DNA of 24,376 nt. It comes from Mnemiopsis leidyi (taxonomy: Eukaryota > Ctenophora > Tentaculata > Lobata > Bolinopsidae). How positions within the stretch are numbered: position 1 is the stretch's first letter; every line of letters begins with the position of its first letter. The notes under the pieces were generated by a model. That model searched no databases, was not told the DNA's origin, and saw only the letters and a program-made list of their open reading frames with translations. The DNA lies in NCBI GenBank assembly GCA_000226015.1, contig JH156332.1, positions 1 through 24,376 of the forward strand. The letters run 5' to 3'. Positions 1-9,321 of this stretch are shown here, one piece after another. Both the position numbers and the translations under genes were made by a program.

Positions 1-1327
1 GCGCGATAGTGTTCAAACTTTGCGCGTGCAGCTTGAAATTTTAAAATCATGCATTGAACGGCTGCATTAATTCGCGAGTCTGTATTTAAACGTGCAGAGC
101 CAGAACTTGGAACTATGAAAATGAACCGAAATTAAGTGTGGTTAGTGGTTGCGTATTATGATTCCGTATTTCGCGAATTTTAATTACAATAAGTGACGGC
201 ATGATAATTGATACGGGAAATTCAGCGGTCGCCTGACACACGTGAAAGCGGCCGCAATTCTTGTTTGTAACTAGCACTATTTATCTTGTTCGACTTAATA
301 TTCACATGGTAAAAAAGCCAAGCTTTGTGCAAAATTTGAAAAGTGGTGACGGTGAAATAAGACTTAAAATTTTCTGAAACAAATAAGACTTATATATCAT
401 TTCTCAAAAACAGGGGTTTTAGAAAACCCCCCTCCCAATGGCCAATACCCGTTGGACTTGAAATTATTTTTCCCATCGGTTTGGACAACGACATGATGAT
501 TTGCAAAAGTTCAATTCTCTAAGTTAATTTTAACTTAGTTTACGAGGCACCTGAAAATGCGATTTTTGCCGATTTATCGATATTTTGTTTAACAGCGCTG
601 GCGACCATTTTTGTTAAATTGCGCTATACGCACTTAAACTGTTTGTGGTTCTAGTAGCGTTACGGCCTCGGCAGCTGCCCTCGGCCGGTTTTAAACCCCC
701 GGACTGCCGCAGGCCGCTGCCTTCGTCAAATACGAGGATAAAATAAAAAGACGGTCGCGCTCGCCAGCGCTGTGATAATGGAAAACAGTCATAACAAAAT
801 TGTACAAAATCACCGCAATTCATGAAGAAACAGAGAAACAAATCATATATATACGAGGGCTACCGAGTAGGGCAACATACAGTCAAAAGGATTTAAATTA
901 TTTCGACAGACATATTTTTTAGACAGATCAATCATTAGTCATTTTTTACTGACTGTCATAATTACAATAGATATTTGTCAACGAGTAAATTCTATCGTTG
1001 AATCGAGCCATAAAGTCAACAACAAAGTCGTGCACATTTGTTCCCATGTAATCGTTCACATTTGTTCCCAGAAAAAGAATCACATCTAACATCACTTCAG
1101 ACTGTTTTTGTATTGTCGCCGGTATGTTTTGTTGCATGTGTAATTATGCAATAGAAGTTTATCCACAAGCTTGAAGTCGAAGACGGTAGGCACAAGTTTG
1201 CAAAATCTTCTGACAAAAATCTATTCGTATTTTTACATGTCTACAGAACCCCTTGGCCCCTACAGAACCCGCTCAAGATCAATAGGCTATCAGCCATAAA
1301 GCAACAGCAACAACACATTTTAAAAGA
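1..1327. other. Non-coding flank downstream of the nuclease-helicase gene
   Basis: I see no supportable gene here. Short open frames at 614-841 and 946-1137 on the minus strand have no recognisable domain. The stretch contains a perfect small hairpin at 413-430 (GGGGTTTT and AAAACCCC around AG) and a GC-rich block at 592-773 bounded by inverted repeats, listed separately. The 3' end of the minus-strand gene ends at 1328, and I could not find a canonical AATAAA for it. Confidence 0.6.
592..773. mobile_element. Possible short non-autonomous DNA transposon (MITE-like)
   Basis: A GC-rich 182-bp segment in AT-rich surroundings is bounded by a perfect 13-bp inverted repeat, ACAGCGCTGGCGA at 592-604 and its reverse complement at 761-773. 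The termini can be read as CAG...CTG, as in hAT-like elements, but I see no convincing target-site duplication. The interior is rich in CCGCAGG/CTGCC-type words and has no coding capacity. It could also be a chance GC-rich inverted repeat. Confidence 0.4.
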
Positions 1328-3805
1328 TTAGTGGTATATGATATGTACGGACTCCTTCAGTTTAAGCATCAGATCTTGAATGTGTTTAAGATCTTCCACT
1401 GTGGTGTCCTCCGACGGGATCATTACTACGGAACAGTAAACCCGAGCTCGTGACATAGCCAAGTAAAGTCTGGGGAGGTCCCATAGATCGTGCTTCCAAA
1501 CCAAATGAAGAACAATCACTGTCGGCCATTCTTGCGAGGAACTAAATTCGAACATAATTTTTCTATTAACATCATGATTAATTTCTTGAACAAGTTCATT
1601 AAGTGCAGGATCGTATAGTAGGCACATTTCAGGGCCTAATTTTTCTTGTTCCTTTTTTACAACATGACACATCAAAGTTGCATCGTACTTGCTCAAGAAG
1701 TGAATTTCAATTTTTGGTCCATGAATAAAGTGCCCGGAAATTTGCTCTGGCACAATTGTATCTACGGCTCGGTTGTATTTATCTGTGTTCAAGATATCGG
1801 GTCCCTTGACAAATGACTTTATGAACTGAGCTCTGATCACAGATAATATTTTCGACAGCTCAAAGGTGTTCCTAAGATTGACGGACAAAGTTTTCCACTG
1901 ATCTAGTTTTTCAGAAATAAGTCTTGCTGCCTCCATGTTTATACGTCGCTGATTATCAAGCATGTGGTAGGCTTGAACAAAGTCACAACCTATCCAAATC
2001 CTCCCTGTAGATGAAAATTCGACTAATTTGTCTACCAAGCTACTGAACATTTCGTGCGTGCTAAACTGTAGAACCCTCTGCAGATCGTCTACAAACAAAT
2101 GACAGTCTCTTGCCGACTCGAGTATCTCCGTGAAATTTTGTATGTTGAGGAGCCCATCGGTTATCTTGACTATAACAACCTTGTGTTGACTTCCGGATAT
2201 GAAATCCCTCAGTTCTAGTATTGAAGGATATTGCCTTAAATCATATCGTGATACTATCTCATCGTACTGTATTTCTGCTTTTTTCAATACACGCTCGAAC
2301 AAAGAATTTCCCCCAATGGCAGCGAATTGAAATATCACTACTTTTCTGTCTCCTTGTTGTCCACTAAGAACTAGCTGCAGTAGGTTTCCACTAAGTATCA
2401 CTGTTTTACCTGCTCCGGCAGGGCCATTTATCCAGCTTAGTTTTTCTTTGGAGTTGAACACTTCTAATTGCTCAACGGTGAGATTGTCTATGCCAACATA
2501 CTCTCTAAAAATATCCGGCGCCTTAGTCACCATAAAATTTCTTTCGCGATGTTTCCCCTTTTTTGGTTCAAGAGTGATTTGTCCCCGTTCAAGCTGCTTG
2601 TCTATCTTCAGGATAGAGTGCCTGAGACTGCACTTAGATTGATCGCAGTCGTTCTTCTCGGTGGCCCATATGCCCAGCAACATGTATTTAACCGTTTGAA
2701 ATAGCTCAGGATTGAATGCTGGATTGTTCGAACTAGTTGTCGATCTACCTTGGCCTTGTTCTAAAACTGATTCAAACATGTTTGTGACGTTCCTCGTCCA
2801 CCAGTCCCTAAAATTTGATGTTCGTGTATGATTCCCCTGAGATGAGCGAGGGAGCACTTCGACGCCTGCAGAAATCGCAGCAAAGCTATCGTCTTCCGAT
2901 GAATTACTATCAATCAATAATTCTTCGTCTTCATCCTCATCACTATTTCGGCAACAACATCTAAATAAACCGCTAAAAAATCTAAAGCAACAGCCCGACC
3001 CTCTTTTCCAGGATGTAGGAGTCGTAATGGATTCTTGTGATATGTAATTTGAGGATTCAATTTGTTCGCTGCATTCACTTTCACCGATCCAGAGGTCTTC
3101 TTTAAATATGATGGTCGACACGTCATCCTCACACAACCGTGATTCTTTGTTTTGGCTTAGCTGAAACTGATGTTTAAATTGTTTGCTGAAATTCGGGTAG
3201 GCTGTAAAATGGAGGACCCTAGCGTTGTTGTCTATGCACTTTATAAGAGAAGATATTTTCTGTCTTTGCTCAGCTGATTTCTGAAAAGTTTTTACCAATG
3301 CTTGAACTATTGTTTCCTGGTCAAGTGATGAAATGTCCGCTGTATAAGCAACGTCCTTTTGTATTGTGTTCGAGCTATTATTTATTGAAGTCATGTTTTT
3401 AACTTCTATTATTATAAAACAGTTCAAATCCGGGCAAATCACTAAAAAGTCACATTCCCCCTCCGTGTTGAACTTACTTTTGCACTTGTTACACTTTTTC
3501 TTGTCTCGTTTATGTAGCTGATCACACAAGCAATATTGATGATGATTGTACTCAAAGTTGTGCAATACAACGATATTTTCAGGCAGTTCCTCCAGTGCTC
3601 TGTAAACTTTAACTTCTGCTTCGTAATCAGACTGCCTCTGTATTTCGTCCCTGAATACTGCTGTGTTTGGGTACATGTCTATGTATGTCTGAACTGGAGC
3701 TCTGGGTAACATTGTTGGTGTATTTCCATTTGCGGAGCAGTATTTGTAATAGATTTCTTCTCCATTACGTATGTACTTTATCCTTTGTTCATCTTTGTAC
3801 ACCAT
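1328..3805 (-). CDS. NERD-like nuclease / SF1 helicase-like protein, single exon, 825 aa
   Basis: Two nucleic-acid-processing modules are joined in one frame. Residues about 60-140 look like a NERD-type PD-(D/E)xK nuclease fold: an acidic helix (EAEVKVYRALEEL, 62-74), then E117-C-D119 before a hydrophobic strand, then IIIEVKN (131-137) giving E134-x-K136. A Cys cluster (C92, C94, C105, C108, C118) is inserted in it. Residues 250-370 are low complexity, with a Cys-rich patch (271-286) and an acidic run (289-296). Residues 440-800 carry SF1 motifs: LTVEQLEVF (442-450), Walker A GPAGAGKT (461-468), Walker B-like FVDDLQ (571-576), IGCDFVQAY (605-613), LRNTFEL (644-650), SSQEWPTVIVL (756-766) and YLAMSRAR (781-788). 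The ATG is preceded in frame by TAG five codons upstream. The intronless form contrasts with the multi-exon neighbours and could reflect retroposition or acquisition. Function is inferred: DNA/RNA binding and cleavage, possibly defence. The partner genes and the nuclease substrate cannot be read from the sequence. Confidence 0.8.
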   Translation of the reverse strand: MVYKDEQRIKYIRNGEEIYYKYCSANGNTPTMLPRAPVQTYIDMYPNTAVFRDEIQRQSDYEAEVKVYRALEELPENIVVLHNFEYNHHQYCLCDQLHKRDKKKCNKCKSKFNTEGECDFLVICPDLNCFIIIEVKNMTSINNSSNTIQKDVAYTADISSLDQETIVQALVKTFQKSAEQRQKISSLIKCIDNNARVLHFTAYPNFSKQFKHQFQLSQNKESRLCEDDVSTIIFKEDLWIGESECSEQIESSNYISQESITTPTSWKRGSGCCFRFFSGLFRCCCRNSDEDEDEELLIDSNSSEDDSFAAISAGVEVLPRSSQGNHTRTSNFRDWWTRNVTNMFESVLEQGQGRSTTSSNNPAFNPELFQTVKYMLLGIWATEKNDCDQSKCSLRHSILKIDKQLERGQITLEPKKGKHRERNFMVTKAPDIFREYVGIDNLTVEQLEVFNSKEKLSWINGPAGAGKTVILSGNLLQLVLSGQQGDRKVVIFQFAAIGGNSLFERVLKKAEIQYDEIVSRYDLRQYPSILELRDFISGSQHKVVIVKITDGLLNIQNFTEILESARDCHLFVDDLQRVLQFSTHEMFSSLVDKLVEFSSTGRIWIGCDFVQAYHMLDNQRRINMEAARLISEKLDQWKTLSVNLRNTFELSKILSVIRAQFIKSFVKGPDILNTDKYNRAVDTIVPEQISGHFIHGPKIEIHFLSKYDATLMCHVVKKEQEKLGPEMCLLYDPALNELVQEINHDVNRKIMFEFSSSQEWPTVIVLHLVWKHDLWDLPRLYLAMSRARVYCSVVMIPSEDTTVEDLKHIQDLMLKLKESVHIIYH

Positions 3806-5451
3806 CGGGGAATTATGTTCCTATTTTACAATCTGATAATAGAGTCATTGATAGTTGATTCACTTCGTTGTGCAATTCGTTGCCAAATAGCGATTTGCGA
3901 CGAATCGCAATTTCAGCATGTCAAATTAAGTAAATATGATAACTAATAAAATCCTGTTTCTTAACGGGCCAAAAAACTATCCCCGTGGAACAAGCTCACG
4001 GATTGACAAAAAACTGCGAATAATGAACGTTCATTCATGCTAACTGTTTCCCACAAAAATATTTGAAATCTCATTACACAGCTTGATCTATAAGGCCAAA
4101 CGTAGGAAAACGGACTTTTGCCCTTCTCTCTCCTCGCATGCAAGGATGAAAGATCATTCACCAAATATAACCGGTCGCAAATGTATGACTATGATCACTT
4201 CATCTTTGGTCTTCAGCTTATTACTTTCTATACAAAACTGGATAGTCTTCGGGCTGTTTCCAAGCTATTTTTTAGCAAGAGTTAATTTATTTAATCGCAC
4301 TTATCTAGCAGCGAATATACTTATTGAATTTTGAGATTTTTTTTTCATTTACTTGGTATAATATCTATTTTTGTAATGAGGGTCAAGCTTTGATCAATCA
4401 AGCTTCCATCTTTCAAGTGTCCAAATACAATTTTTTTGCGGACTGCCACGAGATTTAAAACCAAGGTTCCAAAAGGCAAGTACCAACAAAATTTGCGACC
4501 GCTTTTTTTCACGGCGGCTGCTTATTTTCCGTCCTATGCCAATTAAACTGTTGTATGCGTGCGGCTACAATAGTACAACGAGATTGTTAACCGCTATCGG
4601 CACACGATACATGGGACATTGGGACGGGAGAAAATTCTCTTTCTGACGATACTGAATTGCAAAACCCAGTACATTTCAAACGAACGTGAGTGTTTGCTAG
4701 ATATTTCGGTCGCTAGATACTGTAGCCGAAGGGAATTGATTCTCTCAGGGATTACGTACCTCGATAAATCAAACAAAAAAGTTCAAAATGCAAGCGATCC
4801 AGGAATTCCCGAAAAATATACGTTTATTCGAAAACACCGAACACTGATTTCGCTGAACCTAATGTTTTTCGCGAAAGATTTGCTTTTCTGGAACATTCAC
4901 GAAGAAATTCCTCTGAATCTGGTAATGAGAAGCTGATAAACCCAAACGTTAGCACACTGGTTCGCCCTGTTTATTTGTCTTTGAGCAAGAATTTATACTT
5001 TCATAGATAATTCACAAAATTTGGTCACTAAAATAAGATTAAATGTATAAGGATTTTAGTTTCCAATCATCGAAGTGCATCTAAATAGAGGAACAAATTA
5101 CTGACATAAACAATGGATATGATATTAATGTACTTCTCTAAATCTCAATGCTCAATTTTTCCATGACAACATAATAAATCACGAGGGGGGGTGTTGGGTT
5201 AGGTAGGCACTGATCATGATACCCTGAAGTTTGCAACATGGTCGATGTTCAAAATTTGTAGACCATGTGACCGCGAAAGACGGTTATAGGACCCCCGCAG
5301 GCCAAACTGTCAAAAATATTGATCATCTTAGCCCCCCCCCCCCAAATATTTGTATATCTGAGCTAGACCACTCAGCTCATGTTTCACAAATATTCGACAA
5401 CCGAGTAAAATCATCAGCTCAAATTACCGCAGTCTACCTTGAAACTTGCAG
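3806..5451. other. Divergent intergenic region / upstream intron of the RSRC2-like gene
   Basis: This stretch separates the start of the minus-strand nuclease-helicase gene from the first recognised exon of the plus-strand RSRC2-like gene, so it should hold promoters for both and the missing 5' exon(s). No convincing initiating exon was found. Open frames at 4083-4334 and 4619-4936 (plus) and 3961-4164 (minus) lack recognisable domains. A mobile-element copy lies at 5185-5343. Confidence 0.5.
5185..5343. mobile_element. G-run/C-run bounded MITE-like element, copy 1
   Basis: The copy starts with a G run (5185-5191) and ends with a C run (5332-5343). Inside the ends are GGCACTGATCATGAT on the left and GATCATCTTA on the right. 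The order of words (GGCACTGA-CATGA, ACCCTGAA, CATGGTC, then GGCCAAA, GTCAAAAA, TCATCTTA) is shared with 24126-24376, so this is a dispersed family rather than unique sequence. It has no coding capacity and lies directly upstream of the first recognised RSRC2-like exon. Confidence 0.55.
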
Positions 5452-7654
5452 GAAAATCAGTCGATCAGCATTACAAAGAAAAACACAGTGACAGAAACTC
5501 CTCTGGCGGATCTAGGGATAAACGGTCACGTGACGAGAAAGTGTCGCGTGACGAGAAAGTGTCACGTGACGAAAAAGGGTCACGTGACGAAAAAGGGTCA
5601 CGTGATGATCGAGGTCGAAGAGACCGGGACGACAGAAGGAAGGACGATCGTTCTGCTCGTTACCACGGCCAAGATAGGTTTCACTTTGGGCTATAAATTC
5701 CTATAAATACTTTTATCAATCGAAATTTTACTCCGAACTTGAAACTGAAATTTTTACTTACAAACCATACTTTGACCGGTTTTTAGAGATCTTTCTTATA
5801 GTTTCATGCTTCAAGCAAACGAGACAACCCTTAATCCTATCTCTGTAACATTCAGGTCACACAATTACAAACAAAGAGAGCACAGAGGAAGGGATTCGTA
5901 TCGGCGTGACCACCGTGGAGGCAGGGACCCCAGACGTAGAGATAAGCGTAGCAGGTTTATACTTCAGTTGTTACTGTTGTCGTTCACATATGACGTCTAC
6001 TTCAGTTGTTACTGTTGTCGTTCACATATGACGTCATACTTCAGTTGTTACTGTTGTCATTTAGTTAAATTTTAAATACAATAGTGAAGAGCTTACTTTA
6101 ATTTATTAATTTAGAATGCTACCTGTTTGCCAGAATGTTTTAATAAGGTTTTACTCCTCTTGTTGCTTCAGATCTGAGCAAGAAGAGAAAGACCGAGAGT
6201 ATGAAGAATTCAGAAGAAGAAAATACGGCGACAGTAGGGAGTGGGGTAAAGTGAGCGCAGGTCAGAGCTCCTCAGCTAAAAAATTCTCTGGAAATTACCA
6301 CTGACCCCCTCCATGATATGTATATTATTGAAAAAACACCAGAAACACGGGATTTTAGATTTCAAATGAGATGTTTACAGAACTAAAACAACTCACAACC
6401 ATTTTAGAATCTCTGAAGGACGTACAGACAGATGAAACGCTTCCCAGTTCGTTTGACAATACGATCGCAAAGCAGCTCGCTGCTCAAAGGGAAAAGAGAA
6501 AGTTGCTTTGGGGAAAAAAGGAGGTGAGTAGATTTAATTCGTAGGATAAGACTACTTTGTAACAAGTATAAATTAAGGTGCTCATCTTCTCTTAGTCTTA
6601 GTAGTCAATAAACTAATGGCCTTCAAATCACCAGGTTAGACAATAGCCATGATTTATATTTTCACTGAGGCATGGTGAAAAATTGTACATGTGCAGGGCG
6701 AGGCATCGACCCAGAAGAGTGTCTGGGGAGCAGGATCGTTGAAGAACGATGAGACGGGAGAACAGACCGCCAAGTTTCTCAAACTGATGGGAGTCAGAGA
6801 CGTCACCGCAGAAAGTTAGTATTTTCTCTAAACAACGTGCAGAACTTAGTATTTTCTCTAAACAACGTGAAGTTAGTATTTTCTCTAAACAACTTGAAAT
6901 TAGTATTTTCTCTAAACAACGTGAAGTTAGTATTTTCTCTAAACAACGTGCAGAACTTAGTATTTTCTCTAAACAACGTGAAATTAGTATTTTCTCTAAA
7001 CAACGTGAAGTTACTATTTTTTCTAAACAACTTCAAATTAGTATTTTCTCTAAACAACGTGAAGTTAGTATTTTCTCTTAACAAAGTGAAGTTAGTATTT
7101 TCTCTAAATGATGTGAAGTTGATATTTTCTCTAAACAACTATTTTAACGGGTTTTAAAGGCTCCTGGGTGGGAATTTCGTACGTTGTTATCTTGTGAAAT
7201 AAGTGTTATCTCCATAATCATTAATCAACGTAATAAAAGACTTGTGCCTCAGCATTTAGAAAGTTATAATCAACAAATTTTTTTCTCAGATGTCAAGAAC
7301 TACCAAAAGTCAGATGAAAGTGTTTTAAGGTCATCTGAAGCAGTTGACTCCATGGAAACAGAGTATGAAAAAAGCAGGTAAGAAAACGGTAAAATTCGCG
7401 TATTTCAACCATTTCGTACCTGCATACTTACCTATACAATATTACTGTGTATTGTGTAACTATACAATGCTTCACTATACAATTAAACTATTCACAGTTA
7501 GATAGAAGCGATGTGATCAATATAACGGAGAGTTGAAAGTTGTTTTACTAACTAGTTTGATTTACACTTACTCTCCCACAGATACCTTCAACACATAAAC
7601 AAGGGAGTCGGTCTAGGTATGATCCAGTTTACCAAGCAGCCCCCTCCTACATGA
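5452..7654 (+). CDS. RSRC2: RSRC2-like protein (arginine/serine-rich coiled-coil 2, SMAP domain), 3' seven exons
   Basis: Seven exons join in frame: 5452-5677, 5856-5954, 6172-6245, 6408-6523, 6697-6814, 7290-7377 and 7582-7654 (stop TGA 7652-7654). All have AG acceptors and GT donors (for example GAG|GTGAGT at 6523 and AG|GTAAGA at 7377). They encode 263 complete residues plus a shared first codon. Residues 1-108 are highly charged, with RD/RRD/SRDEK repeats. A short acidic/basic helix, EEKDREYEEFRRRKYG, follows. The C-terminal part carries the family pattern: KRKLLWGKKE (162-171), a W, KFLKLMG (197-203), an acidic helix (METEYEKSR) and GVGLG (248-252). This resembles the end of RSRC2 and the SMAP-type domain of C11orf58. 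RSRC2 proteins are nuclear and linked to RNA processing; the role here is inferred by homology. The N-terminal exon(s) with the start codon were not identified. A related SMAP-domain protein is the alternative identity. Confidence 0.75.
5526..5615 (+). repeat. Coding 18-bp minisatellite (SRDEK-V/G repeat)
   Basis: Five in-frame 18-bp units in the first recognised RSRC2-like exon encode SRDEKV, SRDEKV, SRDEKG, SRDEKG and the decayed SRDDRG. Neighbouring units are nearly identical at third positions (TCACGTGACGAAAAAGGG twice), which indicates recent local duplication. Because 18 is a multiple of 3, copy-number change would lengthen or shorten the charged tract without shifting the frame. Confidence 0.9.
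5960..6060 (+). repeat. Intronic tandem repeat, unit about 38-39 bp, about 2.6 copies
   Basis: Units at 5960-5997 and 5998-6036 are almost identical and are followed by a partial third copy to about 6060. Each contains TTCAGTTGTTACTGTTGTC and ends in CATATGACGTC. The array starts six bases after the donor of the second RSRC2-like exon (AG|GTTTAT at 5954/5955). The copies are intronic, and the open frame that runs through them is not supported as coding. Confidence 0.85.
6814..7141 (+). repeat. Intronic minisatellite made of 5'-splice-site copies, about 12 units of 25-31 bp
   Basis: About twelve units share TTAGTATTTTCTCTAAACAAC. The first unit begins exactly at the donor of the exon ending at 6814 (GCAGAAA|GTTAGT). 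Most later units repeat GAA-GTTAGT, and two longer units also carry GTGCAGAAC, resembling the last exon bases. The 27-bp units are a multiple of three, so both strands stay open for more than 100 codons. These frames are a by-product of the repeat and not genes. Confidence 0.92.
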
Positions 7655-7936
7655 TACAGCTCTGGGCCTTACTTTTATCTTAATTCAGAGAGACTTTCCC
7701 TTTAATTTCAACTGGATATTGTTGGTTTTTGGTTCTTTCGGTGGAATGAGGACCGTAGTGTCCAGTGTGAACTGTGATATTTGAAAGAAGTTTCCGAAAA
7801 TGTGCAGATATTTTGTGAACCATGTCGTCCGAATTTGATAGTAAAGTTTTATGACATGGATTTTTTCTAAACCGAGTTGAATTAATTAATAATATTTTTG
7901 CTGGAATATCTTTGGGTGATGAAAACAAGATTCTAG

Positions 7937-7942
7937 AATAAA
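7937..7942 (+). promoter_or_regulatory. Polyadenylation signal of the RSRC2-like gene
   Basis: A canonical AATAAA lies 283 bases after the TGA at 7652-7654, on the coding strand and followed by T-rich sequence. It gives a plausible 3' UTR of about 300 nt. No competing AATAAA was noticed between the stop and this site. Confidence 0.6.
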
Positions 7943-8569
7943 CATTACTTCTTTAGTGTTAGTCTACTGGATCAAGTTTCCTGAAACCAAGATACCCAAT
8001 TTACGCTTAAAATGTGATTTGTTGATTTGATGTTTCGTATATCTTCTTTTAAAATTTACTTCCTTTTTATCTGCTACTTTCTTAATATGGATGAGATTGT
8101 CAAGAGTATGTCAAGAAAACAATTTTACGTTTTTGACAGACTCATTCGCTGCATTTTCTTTTAGTGCAAAGTACTTTTAAACAGGGGGGGAGGCGACTCG
8201 AAAAATACAATACCTACCCTAAAATTTTGTCGAGGTGCTACCCGACTCGCAAATTCCTAATATTGACTTAGTATTTATTCGAATTAACGTTTAATTGCCC
8301 CAATTTGATTATGGGACCATTATTAGATGAATTAGTGGTAAACACGTTGCCATGCCAGTAGTATGTATAAAGCTTTTTAACATTTAAAGATTAAAAAAGT
8401 ATCGTTGCACAATTAAACTGAAAAACTTCTAATATATGTTTAAAATTTGGGGCAAAAAAGTCAATATTGCTCTGAAATTGTCTGACTTTGTCCGACCCTC
8501 ATTCAAAGCGAATAGAGAATTCTTCTCTTCGAGAATAAAATGACGGGAGGGTGCGCGCTGCTGTACAAA

Positions 8570-8630
8570 GGTTGATAACCTACTGTCGCGGGACGCGGCC
8601 ATCACGCGCTCTCACGCATTTCCGGCCTGG
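8570..8630. repeat. GC-rich dispersed repeat, copy A
   Basis: A 61-bp segment starting GGTTGATAACCTACTGTCGC and ending TCTCACGCATTTCCGGCCTGG matches 21233-21286 almost base for base. The other copy lacks 7 bases in a GCGG-flanked stretch and differs by a few substitutions. Similarity stops abruptly on both sides. It is probably part of a mobile-element family and has no coding potential. Confidence 0.8.
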
Positions 8631-9321
8631 TCGCTGGTGACATCAGACATGAATTTAAAATTTCGCATGTGTGTCTTTGCATTCCGTGCGCGGTAGCAAG
8701 CAGATACTCACGTGCGCGGTCTATCTTAATATCAAGGTAAATGTTTAAATTTCAAATTTGGTTAAACTAAAATTTACGCGCGTCACGTAAGTATGAACAA
8801 AAAATGAGACCGCCACTAAACAACAAATTAACGCTTATGTTGTTGTCAGTGGATGGTAGATGCAAGCTACAATGACGCAATAACTGTACATATCACAATA
8901 CACAGAAACCTATTGTCTTAGCCTCCACTTTAGTCACATACGCAATTCCTTATCAAGGAAAGATCAAAGAGGGATGGCAGCAGAGGCGTGCCACAAGGGC
9001 AATAGCTCACGCCCTAAAATAATTTAGAAATAAATTTGGAATAATTTTATCTTAGCCAAGGCTTTCACTGATTACTAATGGGGCCGCGTCGCCCATTTAA
9101 ACTTTTGCTCAATTTAACTCCGCAAACCACGAGGCATGTGCACATGCCTTTGGCCTTTGCCCATTTACATAAAACTCCCAGGACCCCCGGCCCCGTGTGC
9201 AATGAAATCTCGTCGTTACGTGTACTTTAATTAGGGTAAGGCGTTGGAGAACGCCATGAGTTTTGCGTCGATTTTCAGCTGCGGAATGTTCGAGTTTATC
9301 AGTTTCACTCTTTTGCTACTT

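Noticed and set aside
946-1137. Small minus-strand gene downstream of the nuclease-helicase
   Set aside because: 63 codons with no domain. It partly arises from a short duplication (CACATTTGTTCCCA twice) and shows no sign of selection.
4619-4936. 105-codon plus-strand open frame as the missing first exon of the RSRC2-like gene
   Set aside because: It lacks the RS/charged composition expected, has no clear donor in the needed phase, and resembles chance open sequence.
6815-7141. CRISPR-like regular repeats
   Set aside because: Units are directly adjacent with no unique spacers and the genome is eukaryotic, so it is a minisatellite.
6803-7157. Overlapping open frames of over 100 codons with 9-residue repeats on both strands
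   Set aside because: A 27-bp tandem repeat opens frames on both strands. The region is the intron between two well-phased RSRC2-like exons.
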